From Cryobacterium sp. PH29-G1 (GTDB taxonomy: Bacteria; Actinomycetota; Actinomycetes; Actinomycetales; Microbacteriaceae), in contig NZ_JASISY010000004.1 of NCBI RefSeq assembly GCF_030063365.1, positions 1 to 64,000 of the forward strand: DNA of 64,000 nt, read 5' to 3'. The stretch's first letter is position 1, and every line of letters starts with the position of its first letter. Made by a program: the position numbers and the translations under genes. The notes beneath the pieces were generated by a model. That model did not search any database and had not been told where the DNA came from. It worked only from the letters and a program-made list of their open reading frames with translations. Positions 15,650 to 25,600 of this stretch are shown in pieces.

Positions 15650-17194
15650 TTAGCGCTGGGCGGCGGCGATCCAGGCCTCGACGTCGGTGGCGGTACGCGG
15701 GATGGCGGCGGAGAGGTTTTCCGCTCCGGTTTCCGTGACCAGGATGTCGTCTTCGATCCGCACACCGATGCCGCGAAATTCTGCGGGAACGGTGAGATCG
15801 TCCGGCTGAAAGTACAGGCCCGGTTCGATAGTGAAGACCATGCCCGGTTCGAGCACTCCGTCCATGTACATGTCGCGACGGGCCTGCGCGCAATCGTGCA
15901 CGTCAAGCCCGAGGTGATGGCTGGTACCGTGCACCATATAGCGGCGGTGCTGGCCGTTCTCGGGCAGCAGGGCTTCCTCGGCGGTAACCGGGAGCATGCC
16001 CCACTCGGCGGTGCGCCGGGCGATGACCTTCATCGCGGCGGCATGCACCTCGCGAAAAACCGCGCCTGGGCGAACAACGGCCAGGGCGGCATCCGCTGCT
16101 TCGCGTACCGTCTCGTAGACCAGACGCTGCACCTCGCTGAATACGCCGTTGACCGGCAGGGTGCGGGTGATGTCGGCGGTGTAGTAGCTGTCGAGTTCCA
16201 CACCCGCGTCGATGAGGATGAGGTCGCCGGGGGCGACGACGCCGTCGTTGCGGGTCCAATGCAGAATACAGGCGTGTGGGCCGGAGGCCGCGATGGTGTC
16301 GTAGCCGACCGCGTTGCCGTCGCTGCGTGCACGGGTGTTGAAGACGCCTTCGACAAGGCGTTCGCCCCGGGCGTGCACGCTCGACCGGGGCAGGTCGGCG
16401 ATGACATCGTCGAACCCGCGTGCGGTGGCCGCGACGGCGAGGCGCATCTGCGCGACCTCCCACGCATCTTTCACGAGGCGTAGTTCCGAGAGATCGCGTG
16501 TCAGGGCCGCGTCGGGCTCGTGCTCGGCGTTGATCTCGATGCTGAACGGGGAGTCGGTGGCATTGCTGCCGAGTACCCGCTCGGCGGCGAAGCGCAGCCG
16601 GGCTTCATCCACCTGCTCGGTGAACGTGGGGTCGGCCTCACGCAGTACGAGGGTCTCGCTGTCGACCGCGAGCAGCACTGCAGTGAGGTCGGCGATGCCG
16701 CGCACAGCAACGGCCAGGTCGCTGGCGACCTGGGCAATCGAGGGGCGGGGGCCGATCCAGAATTCTCCGATGTCGGGGTTGGCATAGAATTCGTCGGAAT
16801 CGCGGCCGGCGCGCTCCCGAAAGTAGAGAGTCGCGTCGTGGCCGCCGGCCGCAGTCGGTTCGAGTACGAGCACGGCACCGGGTTCGCTGTCGCTGCCCCA
16901 GCCGGTGAGGTGGGTGAAAGCGGAGTGAGCGCGGAAGGCGTAGTCGGTGTCGTTGGAGCGTTGCTTCAACCGACCGGCCGGAATGATCAGGCGCGCACCC
17001 GGATATTGGGCGGAGAGGCGCTCGCGCCGCGCAGCGGCGAAGGGCGCCTGTTCGCGGGCGGGCGGCAGCACATCGGTATGGTCGGCCCAACCGCTCGCGA
17101 TGAACGATTTGAAGCCGGTGGAGTCCGGTGTGGTCGAACGGTTCTCGTTCGAGCGCGCAGCGGGAATAAGTGCGGAAGCAGTGGTATCAGCCAT
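15650..17194 (-). CDS. pepP: Xaa-Pro aminopeptidase (aminopeptidase P)
   Basis: A 514-residue M24B metallopeptidase that removes N-terminal residues preceding proline. The N-terminal creatinase-like domain is followed by the pita-bread domain carrying all five metal ligands: the two Asp in LIDAGVELDSYYTADITRT, His in MVHGTSHHLGLDVHD, Glu in FTIEPGLYF and Glu in GVRIEDDILVT. The start at ATG 17194 is preferred over 17215; GGAGGA abuts it and GAGAAT lies 6 nt further up, so initiation may be leaderless. Convergent with the stress gene (8 bp apart). Confidence 0.93.
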   Translation of the reverse strand: MADTTASALIPAARSNENRSTTPDSTGFKSFIASGWADHTDVLPPAREQAPFAAARRERLSAQYPGARLIIPAGRLKQRSNDTDYAFRAHSAFTHLTGWGSDSEPGAVLVLEPTAAGGHDATLYFRERAGRDSDEFYANPDIGEFWIGPRPSIAQVASDLAVAVRGIADLTAVLLAVDSETLVLREADPTFTEQVDEARLRFAAERVLGSNATDSPFSIEINAEHEPDAALTRDLSELRLVKDAWEVAQMRLAVAATARGFDDVIADLPRSSVHARGERLVEGVFNTRARSDGNAVGYDTIAASGPHACILHWTRNDGVVAPGDLILIDAGVELDSYYTADITRTLPVNGVFSEVQRLVYETVREAADAALAVVRPGAVFREVHAAAMKVIARRTAEWGMLPVTAEEALLPENGQHRRYMVHGTSHHLGLDVHDCAQARRDMYMDGVLEPGMVFTIEPGLYFQPDDLTVPAEFRGIGVRIEDDILVTETGAENLSAAIPRTATDVEAWIAAAQR

Positions 17195-17260
17195 TCCTCC
17201 ATTCTCGCACCGCACGCTGGGCAGCGGCCGATCGGGTTTGTGCAGATGCTGCGACGGATG

Positions 17261-18325
17261 TTACGTGGCCGGCGTGAGCGTGACCACGACCGGACGGTGA
17301 TCGCTGCCGGCGTCGTCGAGCGACTCCACGATTTGCAGCGCGTTCACCTGCCAATTCGGGGTAGCCATCACGTGATCGATGGGGCTGCCCAGCAGAGCGG
17401 GAATATTGGTGGGCCAGGTGCCGACGGCTGCCGCACCGACCGACAGCGCGGCATCCGCGCAGTTGCCCAGCACGCTTTGCGCACTTCCGCTCGCGCGGCC
17501 GGCCATATGGTCGAGAGTGGAATTGAAATCGCCGGCCAGGATCACATCGTCGGTCTGGCACACGGTGGCGAGCCAGTCGAGGTCGCTGCGCCAATTCGAC
17601 ATCTCGTACTGGATCGGAGCGACGGCGTGCACGGCGACAATGGTCGGGCCATTTCCGTCGACCGGTTGGGCCACGACGGTGGGAAGAACGTTGGTATTGC
17701 CGGGAGGACCGGACCCGGCCGCATTGCTCACTGCGTACTCGCCGAGGTCGGGGCTGATCAGCAGCGTCGTTGACCGTGCTTTCGACACCAGATCGAAAGC
17801 GAGGGTGTGCACCCACATCGGCCGGCCCGCGTCGCGCATTGCCTCGGCGATGCGCACCCCGGTCTCTTCCGTCGTCTCGGGCAGGGTGACAACGTCCGCA
17901 TTCTGGGCCACGGCGAGTTGGGCGATGACGGCGGCTCCGGGAGCGTCGCCGAGCGTATTCCAGCTCAGGACGGTGATGGAGCCGGACCCCGGTTCTGTGT
18001 CGGCCGGCACGCTGGCCGACGGGCTGCCGGCCGTTTCGGTGCCGGCGGTGAAACCGCGGGAGGTCAGAATGCCCACATTGGCCACCGCGAACAAGACGAG
18101 CAGCACCATGGCCATGCCGAAGGTGCGCCGCAATGGGCGAATAAAGCGCAGCAGGCCGCACAGAACGATGCCGCCGACGGCACCGACCACGGCGATCGCG
18201 CGGAACGACACGAGGTGGGCGACGATCCAACTGTTGTGCAGACCGAACGCTTGCGGCCAGGTGAGGACCAGAAGAACAGCGGCGGCACCGATTAAAAACA
18301 GTGCCTGAAGGAGGCGTGTGAACAT
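17261..18325 (-). CDS. membrane-anchored endonuclease/exonuclease/phosphatase family protein
   Basis: About 354 residues. Three N-terminal transmembrane helices (roughly residues 3-23, 35-58, 68-88) precede an extracytoplasmic EEP domain with the ordered motifs ITVLSWNTLG, VVTLPETTEE, DDVILAGDFNST, SPIDHVM and GSDHRPVVV, giving the Asn, Glu, Asp-Asn, Asp-His catalytic set. Start ATG 18325 is chosen because the helix begins there; TAGGGT lies 8 nt upstream. Members act on nucleic acids, phospholipids or phosphosugars; the substrate cannot be told. Divergent from the PHP phosphoesterase. Confidence 0.85.
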   Translation of the reverse strand: MFTRLLQALFLIGAAAVLLVLTWPQAFGLHNSWIVAHLVSFRAIAVVGAVGGIVLCGLLRFIRPLRRTFGMAMVLLVLFAVANVGILTSRGFTAGTETAGSPSASVPADTEPGSGSITVLSWNTLGDAPGAAVIAQLAVAQNADVVTLPETTEETGVRIAEAMRDAGRPMWVHTLAFDLVSKARSTTLLISPDLGEYAVSNAAGSGPPGNTNVLPTVVAQPVDGNGPTIVAVHAVAPIQYEMSNWRSDLDWLATVCQTDDVILAGDFNSTLDHMAGRASGSAQSVLGNCADAALSVGAAAVGTWPTNIPALLGSPIDHVMATPNWQVNALQIVESLDDAGSDHRPVVVTLTPAT

Positions 18326-18410
18326 TATTCTGAACCCTAGATCAGAATTCTGGGGAATCCCCAGTTGCCGCGGTACCAGCACCGCGGCACCTGGCCGGAT
18401 GGTGGCCAAC

Positions 18411-18416
18411 TAGCAT
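18411..18416 (+). promoter_or_regulatory. leaderless -10 box of the PHP gene
   Basis: TAGCAT lies exactly 6 nt before ATG 18423, with GGGGGC between. Confidence 0.5.
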
Positions 18417-18422
18417 GGGGGC

Positions 18423-19292
18423 ATGGCAGTCGCGCGGCAATTCCAGGGTCCGATCGACCTGCATGCACACTCGAGCGTGTCCGATGGCACCGAGACCCCC
18501 GCCGAACTCGTGCGCGCTGCCGCCGTTGCGGGGCTCGGAACCATCGCCCTGACCGATCACGATTCGACTGCCGGCTGGGCCGAGGCATCCGTTGCTGCGC
18601 GAGCGGAACGGGTCACACTTATTCCTGGAATGGAATTCAGTACCCGGGTGCAGTACGCCAGTGTGCACCTATTGGCATATCTTTTCGACCCGGCTGATCC
18701 GGCGTTGCTGGCGGAGATGACGCGGGTGCGTGCAGCCCGCCTGACCCGGGCCGAACAGATGGTCGTCCGCATCGGCGCCGACTATGACCTGAGCTGGGAC
18801 GACGTGCTCGCCCAGACCACCCCCGGCGCGACGGTGGGGCGACCGCACATCGCCGACGCCTTGGTGGCGCGCGGTCATGCCCTCAATCGGAGTGCGGCCT
18901 TCGCCGATATTCTGCACTGGAAAGCCGGCTACTTTCAGCCGCACTACGCCCCCGATCCGTTGCGGGCGATTGAGCTCGTGCGGGCTGCCGGGGGAGTGCC
19001 GGTCATCGCCCATCCCGCCACCCGCGGAATCGGTGACGTCGTCGAGGAATCCCGGCTGAAGACGCTGGTGGAGGCCGGACTGTTCGGTCTCGAATTGGAG
19101 CACCGCGAGAATATGCCCGAACCCACGGCGCGATTGTACGAACTGGCCGCAAAATTCGGGCTGTTCGTCACCGGTTCCAGCGATTATCACGGCACCGGAA
19201 AACCCAACCGGCTCGGCGAGAATACGACCGCCCCCGAGGTGCTCGAGCGCTTGATCATCGAGGGCCGCGGCTCGGAACCGGTCTACGGCTGA
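18423..19292 (+). CDS. PHP-domain phosphoesterase (RNase AM / nucleoside bisphosphatase type)
   Basis: A 289-residue polymerase-and-histidinol-phosphatase fold enzyme. Metal-binding motifs are DLHAHSSVSDGT (about 11-22), ALTDHDSTAGW (about 42-52), GMEFSTR, the His of VPVIAHPATRG, and GSSDYHGTGK. This pattern matches the YciV/RNase AM and 3',5'-nucleoside-bisphosphate phosphatase group, which trims RNA 5' ends or hydrolyses pAp-like substrates. Leaderless start predicted. Which activity applies here is inference. Confidence 0.9.
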   Translation: MAVARQFQGPIDLHAHSSVSDGTETPAELVRAAAVAGLGTIALTDHDSTAGWAEASVAARAERVTLIPGMEFSTRVQYASVHLLAYLFDPADPALLAEMTRVRAARLTRAEQMVVRIGADYDLSWDDVLAQTTPGATVGRPHIADALVARGHALNRSAAFADILHWKAGYFQPHYAPDPLRAIELVRAAGGVPVIAHPATRGIGDVVEESRLKTLVEAGLFGLELEHRENMPEPTARLYELAAKFGLFVTGSSDYHGTGKPNRLGENTTAPEVLERLIIEGRGSEPVYG

Positions 19293-19376
19293 ACCGACGG
19301 CTGAACTGCGTCGGCTGACGGCTGCGTGACGGTGCTGACTGCGTCAGCAGCGGATACAGCGGCGCGAAATCACAAC

Positions 19377-19432
19377 AGCGCCCGGCCTCGGGACAGCCGC
19401 CGCCGAAGCGGAGCAGTACCGGACCGGGCGCT
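19377..19432 (-). terminator. long hairpin downstream of the DEAD-box gene
   Basis: AGCGCCCGG (19377-19385) pairs with CCGGGCGCT (19424-19432), enclosing a GC-rich 38-nt loop that can fold further. It lies just past the helicase stop on the minus strand and has only a weak T-containing tail, so terminator function is moderate inference. Confidence 0.45.
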
Positions 19433-19447
19433 CATGGTACGAGGTCG

Positions 19448-21046
19448 TTAGATCGTGGTGCCGGCCTGCGGGGAGCGGCGGCGGGTGCGGCTACGACGCA
19501 GCGGCGCATTGTTACCGTCGTGGTGCTCGGCTCCGCCGCCATCGTGTGTTCCGGCGGCGGGAGTCGCGGCCGGAGCATCGGGGTTGGTGCTGGATCCGAC
19601 GCGGGTGCGCGACCGGGTGGGCCGGCCGGCATCGTCGGGTCCGGCGGTCTTGGGGCGGTCGGAGCCGCGCGCGGAATCGCCGCGGCCAGAACCGCGGCCG
19701 CCCTCTGAACGGCCACCGTCTGAACGACCGCCATCGGAACGACCCGAGCGCCCGGAACTGGAGTGAGTCGAGTCGGAACGGCCACCAGCGCCGGAGCGTG
19801 CCCCGCCGGAACGACCCGCGCCGCCGGTACGACCGTCGCCTGCGGCGACATCCTTCACCGGGGTAGCGCGCAAACGGCCCTTGGCGCCGGCCGGAATATT
19901 CAGGTCGGTGTACAGGTGCGGCGACGACGAATAGGTCTCCATCGGTTCCGGCTGGCCGAATTCGAGGGCCTTGTTAATGAGCGACCACTTGTGCAGGTCA
20001 TCCCAGTCAACAAAGGTGACGGCGATGCCGGTCTTGCCGGCGCGGCCGGTGCGGCCAACGCGGTGCAGGTACGCCTTCTCGTCTTCGGGAATGGTGTGGT
20101 TGATCACGTGGGTGACGTCTTCGACGTCGATACCGCGCGCCGCGACATCCGTTGCGATCAGAATTTCTTTCTTGCCGGACTTGAAGCTGGCCATGGCGCG
20201 TTCGCGCTGTTCCTGGTTCAGGTCGCCGTGCACGGCAGTGGCGTTAAAACCGCGGTCGCCGAGTTCTTCAACAAGCTTCGCGGCGGCGCGCTTGGTGCGG
20301 GTGAAGATGATGGTCTTGCCGCGACCCTCGGCCATGAGGATGCGGCCGATGACCTCGTCTTTGTCCATGTTGTGCGCGCGGTAGACGAGGTGCTCGATGT
20401 TGGCCTGCATGAGGCCTTCATCGGGGTCGGTCGCGCGAATGTGAATCGGGCGGTTCATGAAGCGGCGGGCCAGCGCCACGATCGGTCCGGGCATCGTCGC
20501 CGAGAACAGCATGGTGTGACGGGTCGACGGCGTCTGCGCGAAGAGCTTCTCAATGTCGGAGAGAAAGCCGAGGTCGAGCATCTTGTCGGCTTCGTCGAGC
20601 ACCATTTCGCGCACGTTGGCGAGAGTGAGCAGACGCTGGCTGGCGAGGTCGAGCAGGCGCCCGGGGGTACCGACGACGATCTGCGCGCCAGCCTTGAGCT
20701 GTTCGATCTGGCCTTCATAGGCCTTGCCACCGTAAATCGAGACGATCTTGGTTTTTCGGCCCGTTGCAGCAAGCTCAAGGTCTTCCGAGACCTGCACGCA
20801 CAGTTCGCGGGTCGGAACGACGATGAGCGCCTGCACGCCCGGCTCGGGGTCGAGGCCGAGGCGCTGAATGACCGGAAGGCCGAAGCCGAAGGTCTTGCCG
20901 GTGCCGGTCTTGGCCTGACCGATGATGTCCTGGCCGGCGAGGGCGAGGGGGATGGTCTGGGTCTGGATGGGGAACGGTTCGAGGATGCCCTTGGCGGCAA
21001 GGGAGTCGACCATGTCCTGGTCAATATTAAGTTCGGAGAAAGTCAC
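19448..21046 (-). CDS. DEAD-box ATP-dependent RNA helicase
   Basis: A 532-residue SF2 RNA helicase. Q motif PIQTQTIPLAL, Walker A AKTGTGKTFGF, DEAD in VLDEADKMLDLGF, SAT in LLFSATMPG, and motif VI HRVGRTGRAGKTG are all intact in residues 1-380. The last 120 residues are a low-complexity tail rich in Gly, Ser, Arg and Asp (repeats such as SDGGRSDGGRSEGGRGS) that probably binds RNA or drives condensation. Start is GTG at 21046. Typical role: cold-adapted RNA unwinding or ribosome assembly. Confidence 0.95.
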   Translation of the reverse strand: MTFSELNIDQDMVDSLAAKGILEPFPIQTQTIPLALAGQDIIGQAKTGTGKTFGFGLPVIQRLGLDPEPGVQALIVVPTRELCVQVSEDLELAATGRKTKIVSIYGGKAYEGQIEQLKAGAQIVVGTPGRLLDLASQRLLTLANVREMVLDEADKMLDLGFLSDIEKLFAQTPSTRHTMLFSATMPGPIVALARRFMNRPIHIRATDPDEGLMQANIEHLVYRAHNMDKDEVIGRILMAEGRGKTIIFTRTKRAAAKLVEELGDRGFNATAVHGDLNQEQRERAMASFKSGKKEILIATDVAARGIDVEDVTHVINHTIPEDEKAYLHRVGRTGRAGKTGIAVTFVDWDDLHKWSLINKALEFGQPEPMETYSSSPHLYTDLNIPAGAKGRLRATPVKDVAAGDGRTGGAGRSGGARSGAGGRSDSTHSSSGRSGRSDGGRSDGGRSEGGRGSGRGDSARGSDRPKTAGPDDAGRPTRSRTRVGSSTNPDAPAATPAAGTHDGGGAEHHDGNNAPLRRSRTRRRSPQAGTTI

Positions 21047-21179
21047 GAATGTATGCCTGTCATTAACTGGAAGCGAAGTGCGCCCGTTTTTGCGTCTCGG
21101 GCAGCGGTCGCCGATCCTTGTCGGCGACGTAATTCCACCTTACTGCCCAGTCTGGACCGCGGCCACAGGCGCGCTGTTC

Positions 21180-21185
21180 TAAGCT
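21180..21185 (+). promoter_or_regulatory. leaderless -10 box of the ferritin-like gene
   Basis: TAAGCT lies exactly 6 nt before GTG 21192; no Shine-Dalgarno is present. Confidence 0.5.
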
Positions 21186-21191
21186 AAGCCC

Positions 21192-21908
21192 GTGGTTACG
21201 TGGTTCGGTCGGCGCCCGCAGCGCAATGAAGCTCCTCGGCTTTCCGCCCGTGGGGTGGCCCAGCCAACCGAAAAAGTGGACATCAGTTCGCTTGCTCCGG
21301 GCGTGCGGCACTTTCTCGGCCAGGCCGCGTACTGCGAGCTGGGCGAATTCGAAAGTCTGGCCCGCGCCGTGGCGACCGCTCCAAACCTTGCCGTGAAGGA
21401 GGGACTCAGTGCTGCCGCCGGCCGGGCCCTGAGCAAGCATCACGGTCTGATCACCGAGATTCGTCGCCGCGGGCATGACCCGGCGACCGAGATGGCCCCG
21501 TTCGTCGCGGGCCTCGACGAGTTTCGCGGCAAAACCAACGGCTCCGACTGGCACGAACTGCTCGTGAGCTGCTACCTCGGCGGTGGCTTGCTCGACGATT
21601 TCTTTATTCGGCTTTCGGACGGCCTGCCGCGCGATATCGGGCCCCGAGTGGCACAGCTGCTCGGTGAAGATTCCGGCACCGACGTGCTCGTGCAGGAATT
21701 GCAGAAAGCCATCGAAAACGACCGGGCACTCGGTTCCCGGCTCGCGATGTGGGGCCGCCGTCTGGTCGGTGACACGCTGCTCGTGGCGCGGTCGGCGATG
21801 CCGGCTGCCGATCCCGCCGACGGTGCCGAGGCGCGCATCGAACCGGTGTTCACCGAGCTCATCGCCGCGCACACCCGCCGCATGGATGGTCTCGGACTCA
21901 CGGCCTAG
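21192..21908 (+). CDS. ferritin-like-fold protein (MiaE-like family)
   Basis: A 238-residue helical protein of the actinobacterial ferritin-like group related to tRNA hydroxylase MiaE. Candidate di-iron ligands lie in AAYCELGEFESLAR (about residue 45), KHHGLITEI (about 82) and the DWHELLVSCYLGGGLLDDFF helix (about 117-136). GTG start, predicted leaderless. It is divergent from the RNA helicase. Whether it modifies tRNA is unknown. Confidence 0.75.
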   Translation: MVTWFGRRPQRNEAPRLSARGVAQPTEKVDISSLAPGVRHFLGQAAYCELGEFESLARAVATAPNLAVKEGLSAAAGRALSKHHGLITEIRRRGHDPATEMAPFVAGLDEFRGKTNGSDWHELLVSCYLGGGLLDDFFIRLSDGLPRDIGPRVAQLLGEDSGTDVLVQELQKAIENDRALGSRLAMWGRRLVGDTLLVARSAMPAADPADGAEARIEPVFTELIAAHTRRMDGLGLTA

Positions 21909-21982
21909 CCCACGCCCCGTTGACCGGCCCAGCTGAACGGCCAGGCCGAACCAGCTGGATGCCGGCCCGGTCCGACGCCGCC

Positions 21983-22291
21983 CTAGGCGACTTCTGGAGC
22001 CCCGGTTTTGGCGAGGCGTTGCAGCATCCGCTGGTCGGCGTGAATGCGTCGTCGACTGATCACAAGATTCAGCACGACGGATGCGACGGCGGATGTCCCG
22101 AGGGACAGCCACCAGATCCACCCGCCAGCCCAATTCCAGCCGAGCCAGGTCAGGGCGACCCACACCAGCGATGCGGCGGCCGTTCCGATTGCCGGAACCA
22201 GCACCGAACCCTGCGTTGACCGACCGGGCAGGAAGTACCGCGCCGCGAGACCGATGACCGCGCCGAACAGCGCGACGAACAAGAGCTCCAT
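21983..22291 (-). CDS. small integral membrane protein
   Basis: A 102-residue protein with about three hydrophobic helices (residues 3-21, 29-52, 57-78) and a basic C-terminus with RRRIHADQRML. It starts 6 bp after the DUF3107 gene stop on the same strand and is probably co-transcribed with it. No family with a known role is recognised. Confidence 0.65.
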   Translation of the reverse strand: MELLFVALFGAVIGLAARYFLPGRSTQGSVLVPAIGTAAASLVWVALTWLGWNWAGGWIWWLSLGTSAVASVVLNLVISRRRIHADQRMLQRLAKTGAPEVA

Positions 22292-22297
22292 GACTGG

Positions 22298-22522
22298 TTA
22301 GGCGACGAAACCGACGCGGCGAGATTCTTCGCTGCCGAGTTCGACGTAGGCCAGACCCACGGTCGGAACGATGTACACGCGACCCTTGCTGTCGCTGAGC
22401 TTCAGGTAGCCCGTCTGACCGGAGAGGGCCGCCGCGACGGTCTCCTCAATCTCGGTCGCTGGCTGCGAAGTCTCAAAACCGATCTCCCGGGGAGAGTTGA
22501 AAATACCAATGCGAATATCCAC
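22298..22522 (-). CDS. DUF3107 family protein
   Basis: A 74-residue conserved actinobacterial protein: DIRIGIFNSPREIGFE at the N-terminus, a short helix (EIEETVAAAL) and IVPTVGLAYVELG. GTG start with AAAGG upstream. Function unknown; it is divergent from adnA, with 95 bp between the starts. Confidence 0.88.
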   Translation of the reverse strand: MDIRIGIFNSPREIGFETSQPATEIEETVAAALSGQTGYLKLSDSKGRVYIVPTVGLAYVELGSEESRRVGFVA

Positions 22523-22605
22523 CGAACTGCCTTTCGTAGCCTTGCGCCCAGAGTACGACAGAACGCAACGGTACCCTGACCGAGTTCACTGTCGGCGCAA
22601 CCCGA

Positions 22606-22611
22606 TACCGT
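22606..22611 (+). promoter_or_regulatory. leaderless -10 box of the adnA-adnB operon
   Basis: TACCGT lies exactly 6 nt before GTG 22618; no ribosome site is seen upstream of the start. Confidence 0.55.
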
Positions 22612-22617
22612 TGAATC

Positions 22618-25600
22618 GTGATCAAGCACCCTCTCGGCCATCCCCTCGGCCAGCCCAGCGGCCAGCCTGCCGACTGGCACCTCGACGTTGCCCAGCAGTC
22701 CGTTCTCGACCTTCCCGACGGGGTGAGCGGCGCGGTCATCGGCGCTCCCGGCTCGGGTAAGACGACCACCCTCGTTGAACTTGTCGCCGACCGGGTGCTG
22801 AACCGGGGCTACTCGCCGAGCGAGGTACTGGTGCTGGTGCCGACCCGCACCGGTGCCACCGCGTTGCGCGACCGGATCGCCCTGCGCCTGGCCGTTCCCA
22901 CCAACGGGCCACTCGCGCGCAGTGCCAACTCGGTGGCCTTTCAGATTGTGCGCTCGGCCGTGGCCCAGGCCGGCGGACCAACCCCGACGCTGCTCACCGG
23001 TGGTGAACAAGACCAGATAATTGCCGAGCTGCTGCAGGGACACCTCGACGATGGAGGACAGGCCGGCCCGGCATGGCCAACCACGCTCGGCCCCGACGTG
23101 CGCCGTCTACGCGGTTTTCGCACCGAACTGCGTGACCTCATGATGCGAGCCGTGGAGTACGGGGTGACCCCGAGCCAGCTCGAACGATTCGGTCTGGGCC
23201 GACCGGAATGGGTGGCGGCGGCCGCATTCATTCGCGACTACGAAGAGGCCAAAGACCAGGCCCGCCCCGGCCAGTACGATTCCACCGAACTCGCTCGTTA
23301 CGCTGCTGCCGTCGTGGCCGGTGCAGAGACCGGACCGGCCGCTGTGGCGACGCTCGGCTCATTTGCGGGTCTTCGCCTGATCGTTCTTGACGACGCCCAG
23401 GAGGCGACTCAGGCCACGCTCACCCTGCTGGCCCAGTTTCAGGCGCGCGGGGTCGCGATCATTGCCCTCGGCGACCCCGACATCAGTACCGGTTCGTTCC
23501 ACGGCGCACATCCGGATGCCCTCGGTCGCCTCGGAGCATATCTGCAAGCCCGGATCGGTGCGGATCTGGCCGCGCCGATCATATTGCCAACGGTGTACCG
23601 ACACGGAGCGGGCATTCGCGGGGTCGTGCAGCAGATCACCAATCGGATCGGAGCGGCCGCGGCGGGCAGGCAGCGCGCTGCGCGGAGCGCTGGTTCTGAT
23701 GACGCCGTTGCCGCTTCGGTCGAAGACCCTGGGGCCGACAGCGGTGCACTCAGCGACCAGTCAGTGCACACGGTGGTCGCGAGCAGTCCGGCGGATCAAC
23801 TCGCGGAGATCGCTCGGCTGCTGCGGGAACGTCACGTGATCGACGAGGTCCCGTGGTCGCGCATGGCCGTGATCGTGCGCACCGGATCGCTGGTGCCATC
23901 GATCTCCAAGGGGCTCGCCGCACTGGAAGTGCCGACGCAGGTCTCGACCGCGAGCAGTGCTCTCCGCGACGAGTACGCGGTGAAAGCCTTCATCCTGGCC
24001 CTCGAGGTGACATTGGGGCGCAAACCGCTCGACCCCGACGCGGCCATCGAGTTGTTGCGCGGCCCGCTCGGCGGGCTCGACCCGATCACCCTGCGCCGGC
24101 TGCGCGCCGCACTGCGTCAGCAGGAGCTGGGCCAGCAGGAACCGGGCGAGCTGGTACCAGGCGAGCTGGAGCTGAGCGGCCCGGAGCTGAGCGGCGCTGC
24201 CGTCACCGCGCGGAGCGCCGATGAATTGCTCGTCGCTGCCCTGCACGATCCCGATCTGCTGGCCGGCATCGACAATCGCACGGCACGCCGCGCAGCCGGA
24301 TGCGGGGAGAGCCTGCGCCAGGCCGCGATTGAGTACGCGGCCGGAGCGACCATCGAAGAGCTGCTCTGGGGACTGTGGCAACGCAGTGGCCTCGACCGGG
24401 AATGGAAGGAACAATCCGGTGGTACCGGCATTGTCGCCGACGAGGCCAATCACAACCTCGACGCAGTCGTCGCCCTGTTCTCCGCCGCGCAACGCTACGT
24501 TGAACGTACCCCGTCGGCGCCGCCGGTGTTGTTTCTGGAACACCTCGTCGATACCGATGTGCCCGAAGACACGCTCGCGCCGCGTGCCCTCGGCGCTGCC
24601 GTCACCGTGTCCACCCCGAGCGGCACGATCGGCGCCGACTTCGACATTGTCGTGCTCGCCGGCGTGCAGGCCAACGTCTGGCCCGACCTGCGAATTCGCG
24701 GCTCCCTGCTCGGCGCCGGCGACCTCGCCCGGGTCGCGTCCGGAGACGACGCCAGCGACGCGGATGCCCGCACCGGTGTGCTCCACGACGAACTGCGCAT
24801 GTTCGCCCAGGCCGCCAGCCGCGCCACGTCGGAGCTTCTCATCACGGCCGTCAACAATGAAGAAAACGAACCGTCGGCCTTTCTGCGCCTGCTGCCGCAG
24901 CCCGACCCCGAGCGCGGCGTTGACGACCTCGCCCGCTACCCCTTGTCACTGCGTGGCCTGACCGGGCGCCTGCGCCGTGACCTGACCCGCGCCATCCGCT
25001 CGCCCGGTCGCGACGTCGAGACCGCCACCCGGGCAGCAGATGCCGCGGCCACCCTGGCCCGCCTGGCCAGCGAAAACGTGCCGGGTGCCGCGCCCGAACA
25101 CTGGTACGGGCTGGCCGACCCGAGCACCGTGCGCCCGCTGAACGACCCGGACGCAGGGGATCAACCGGTGCGTGTCTCGCCCTCACGCATGGCCGCCTTC
25201 GAAACCTGCCCGCTGCATTGGCTGATCGGTCAAGTCGGTGGCGGAAGTTCAAACACCGCCGCGAATCTCGGCACGATCATCCATAAGGTGATGGAGGATG
25301 CCATCGATCGTCGCCCGGAAGCGCTCTGGCAGGGCGTGGAGGCCCGCTGGAACGAACTCGACTTCGATGCCGATTGGCAGTCGCGCGTGCAGAAAGTCGC
25401 CGCGCGGGCACTCACCGATCGGCTCGCCTCCTACCTGCTCGACTTCGAGCACGGGGGCGGCGAGTTGTTGAGCGCCGAGGGCACCTTCCAGCTGGCGGTG
25501 AGCGGCGCTGTGCTGTCGGGCACCATTGATCGAGTCGAGCGTCAGGCCGACGGCCGTGCCGTGATCGTCGACCTGAAAACCGGGAAGGGCGACGCGACGA

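Noticed and set aside
16520..17773. A 417-codon plus-strand open frame
   Set aside because: Antisense to aminopeptidase P and the EEP gene, both with complete catalytic motifs.
19763..21187. A 474-codon plus-strand open frame
   Set aside because: Antisense shadow of the DEAD-box helicase.
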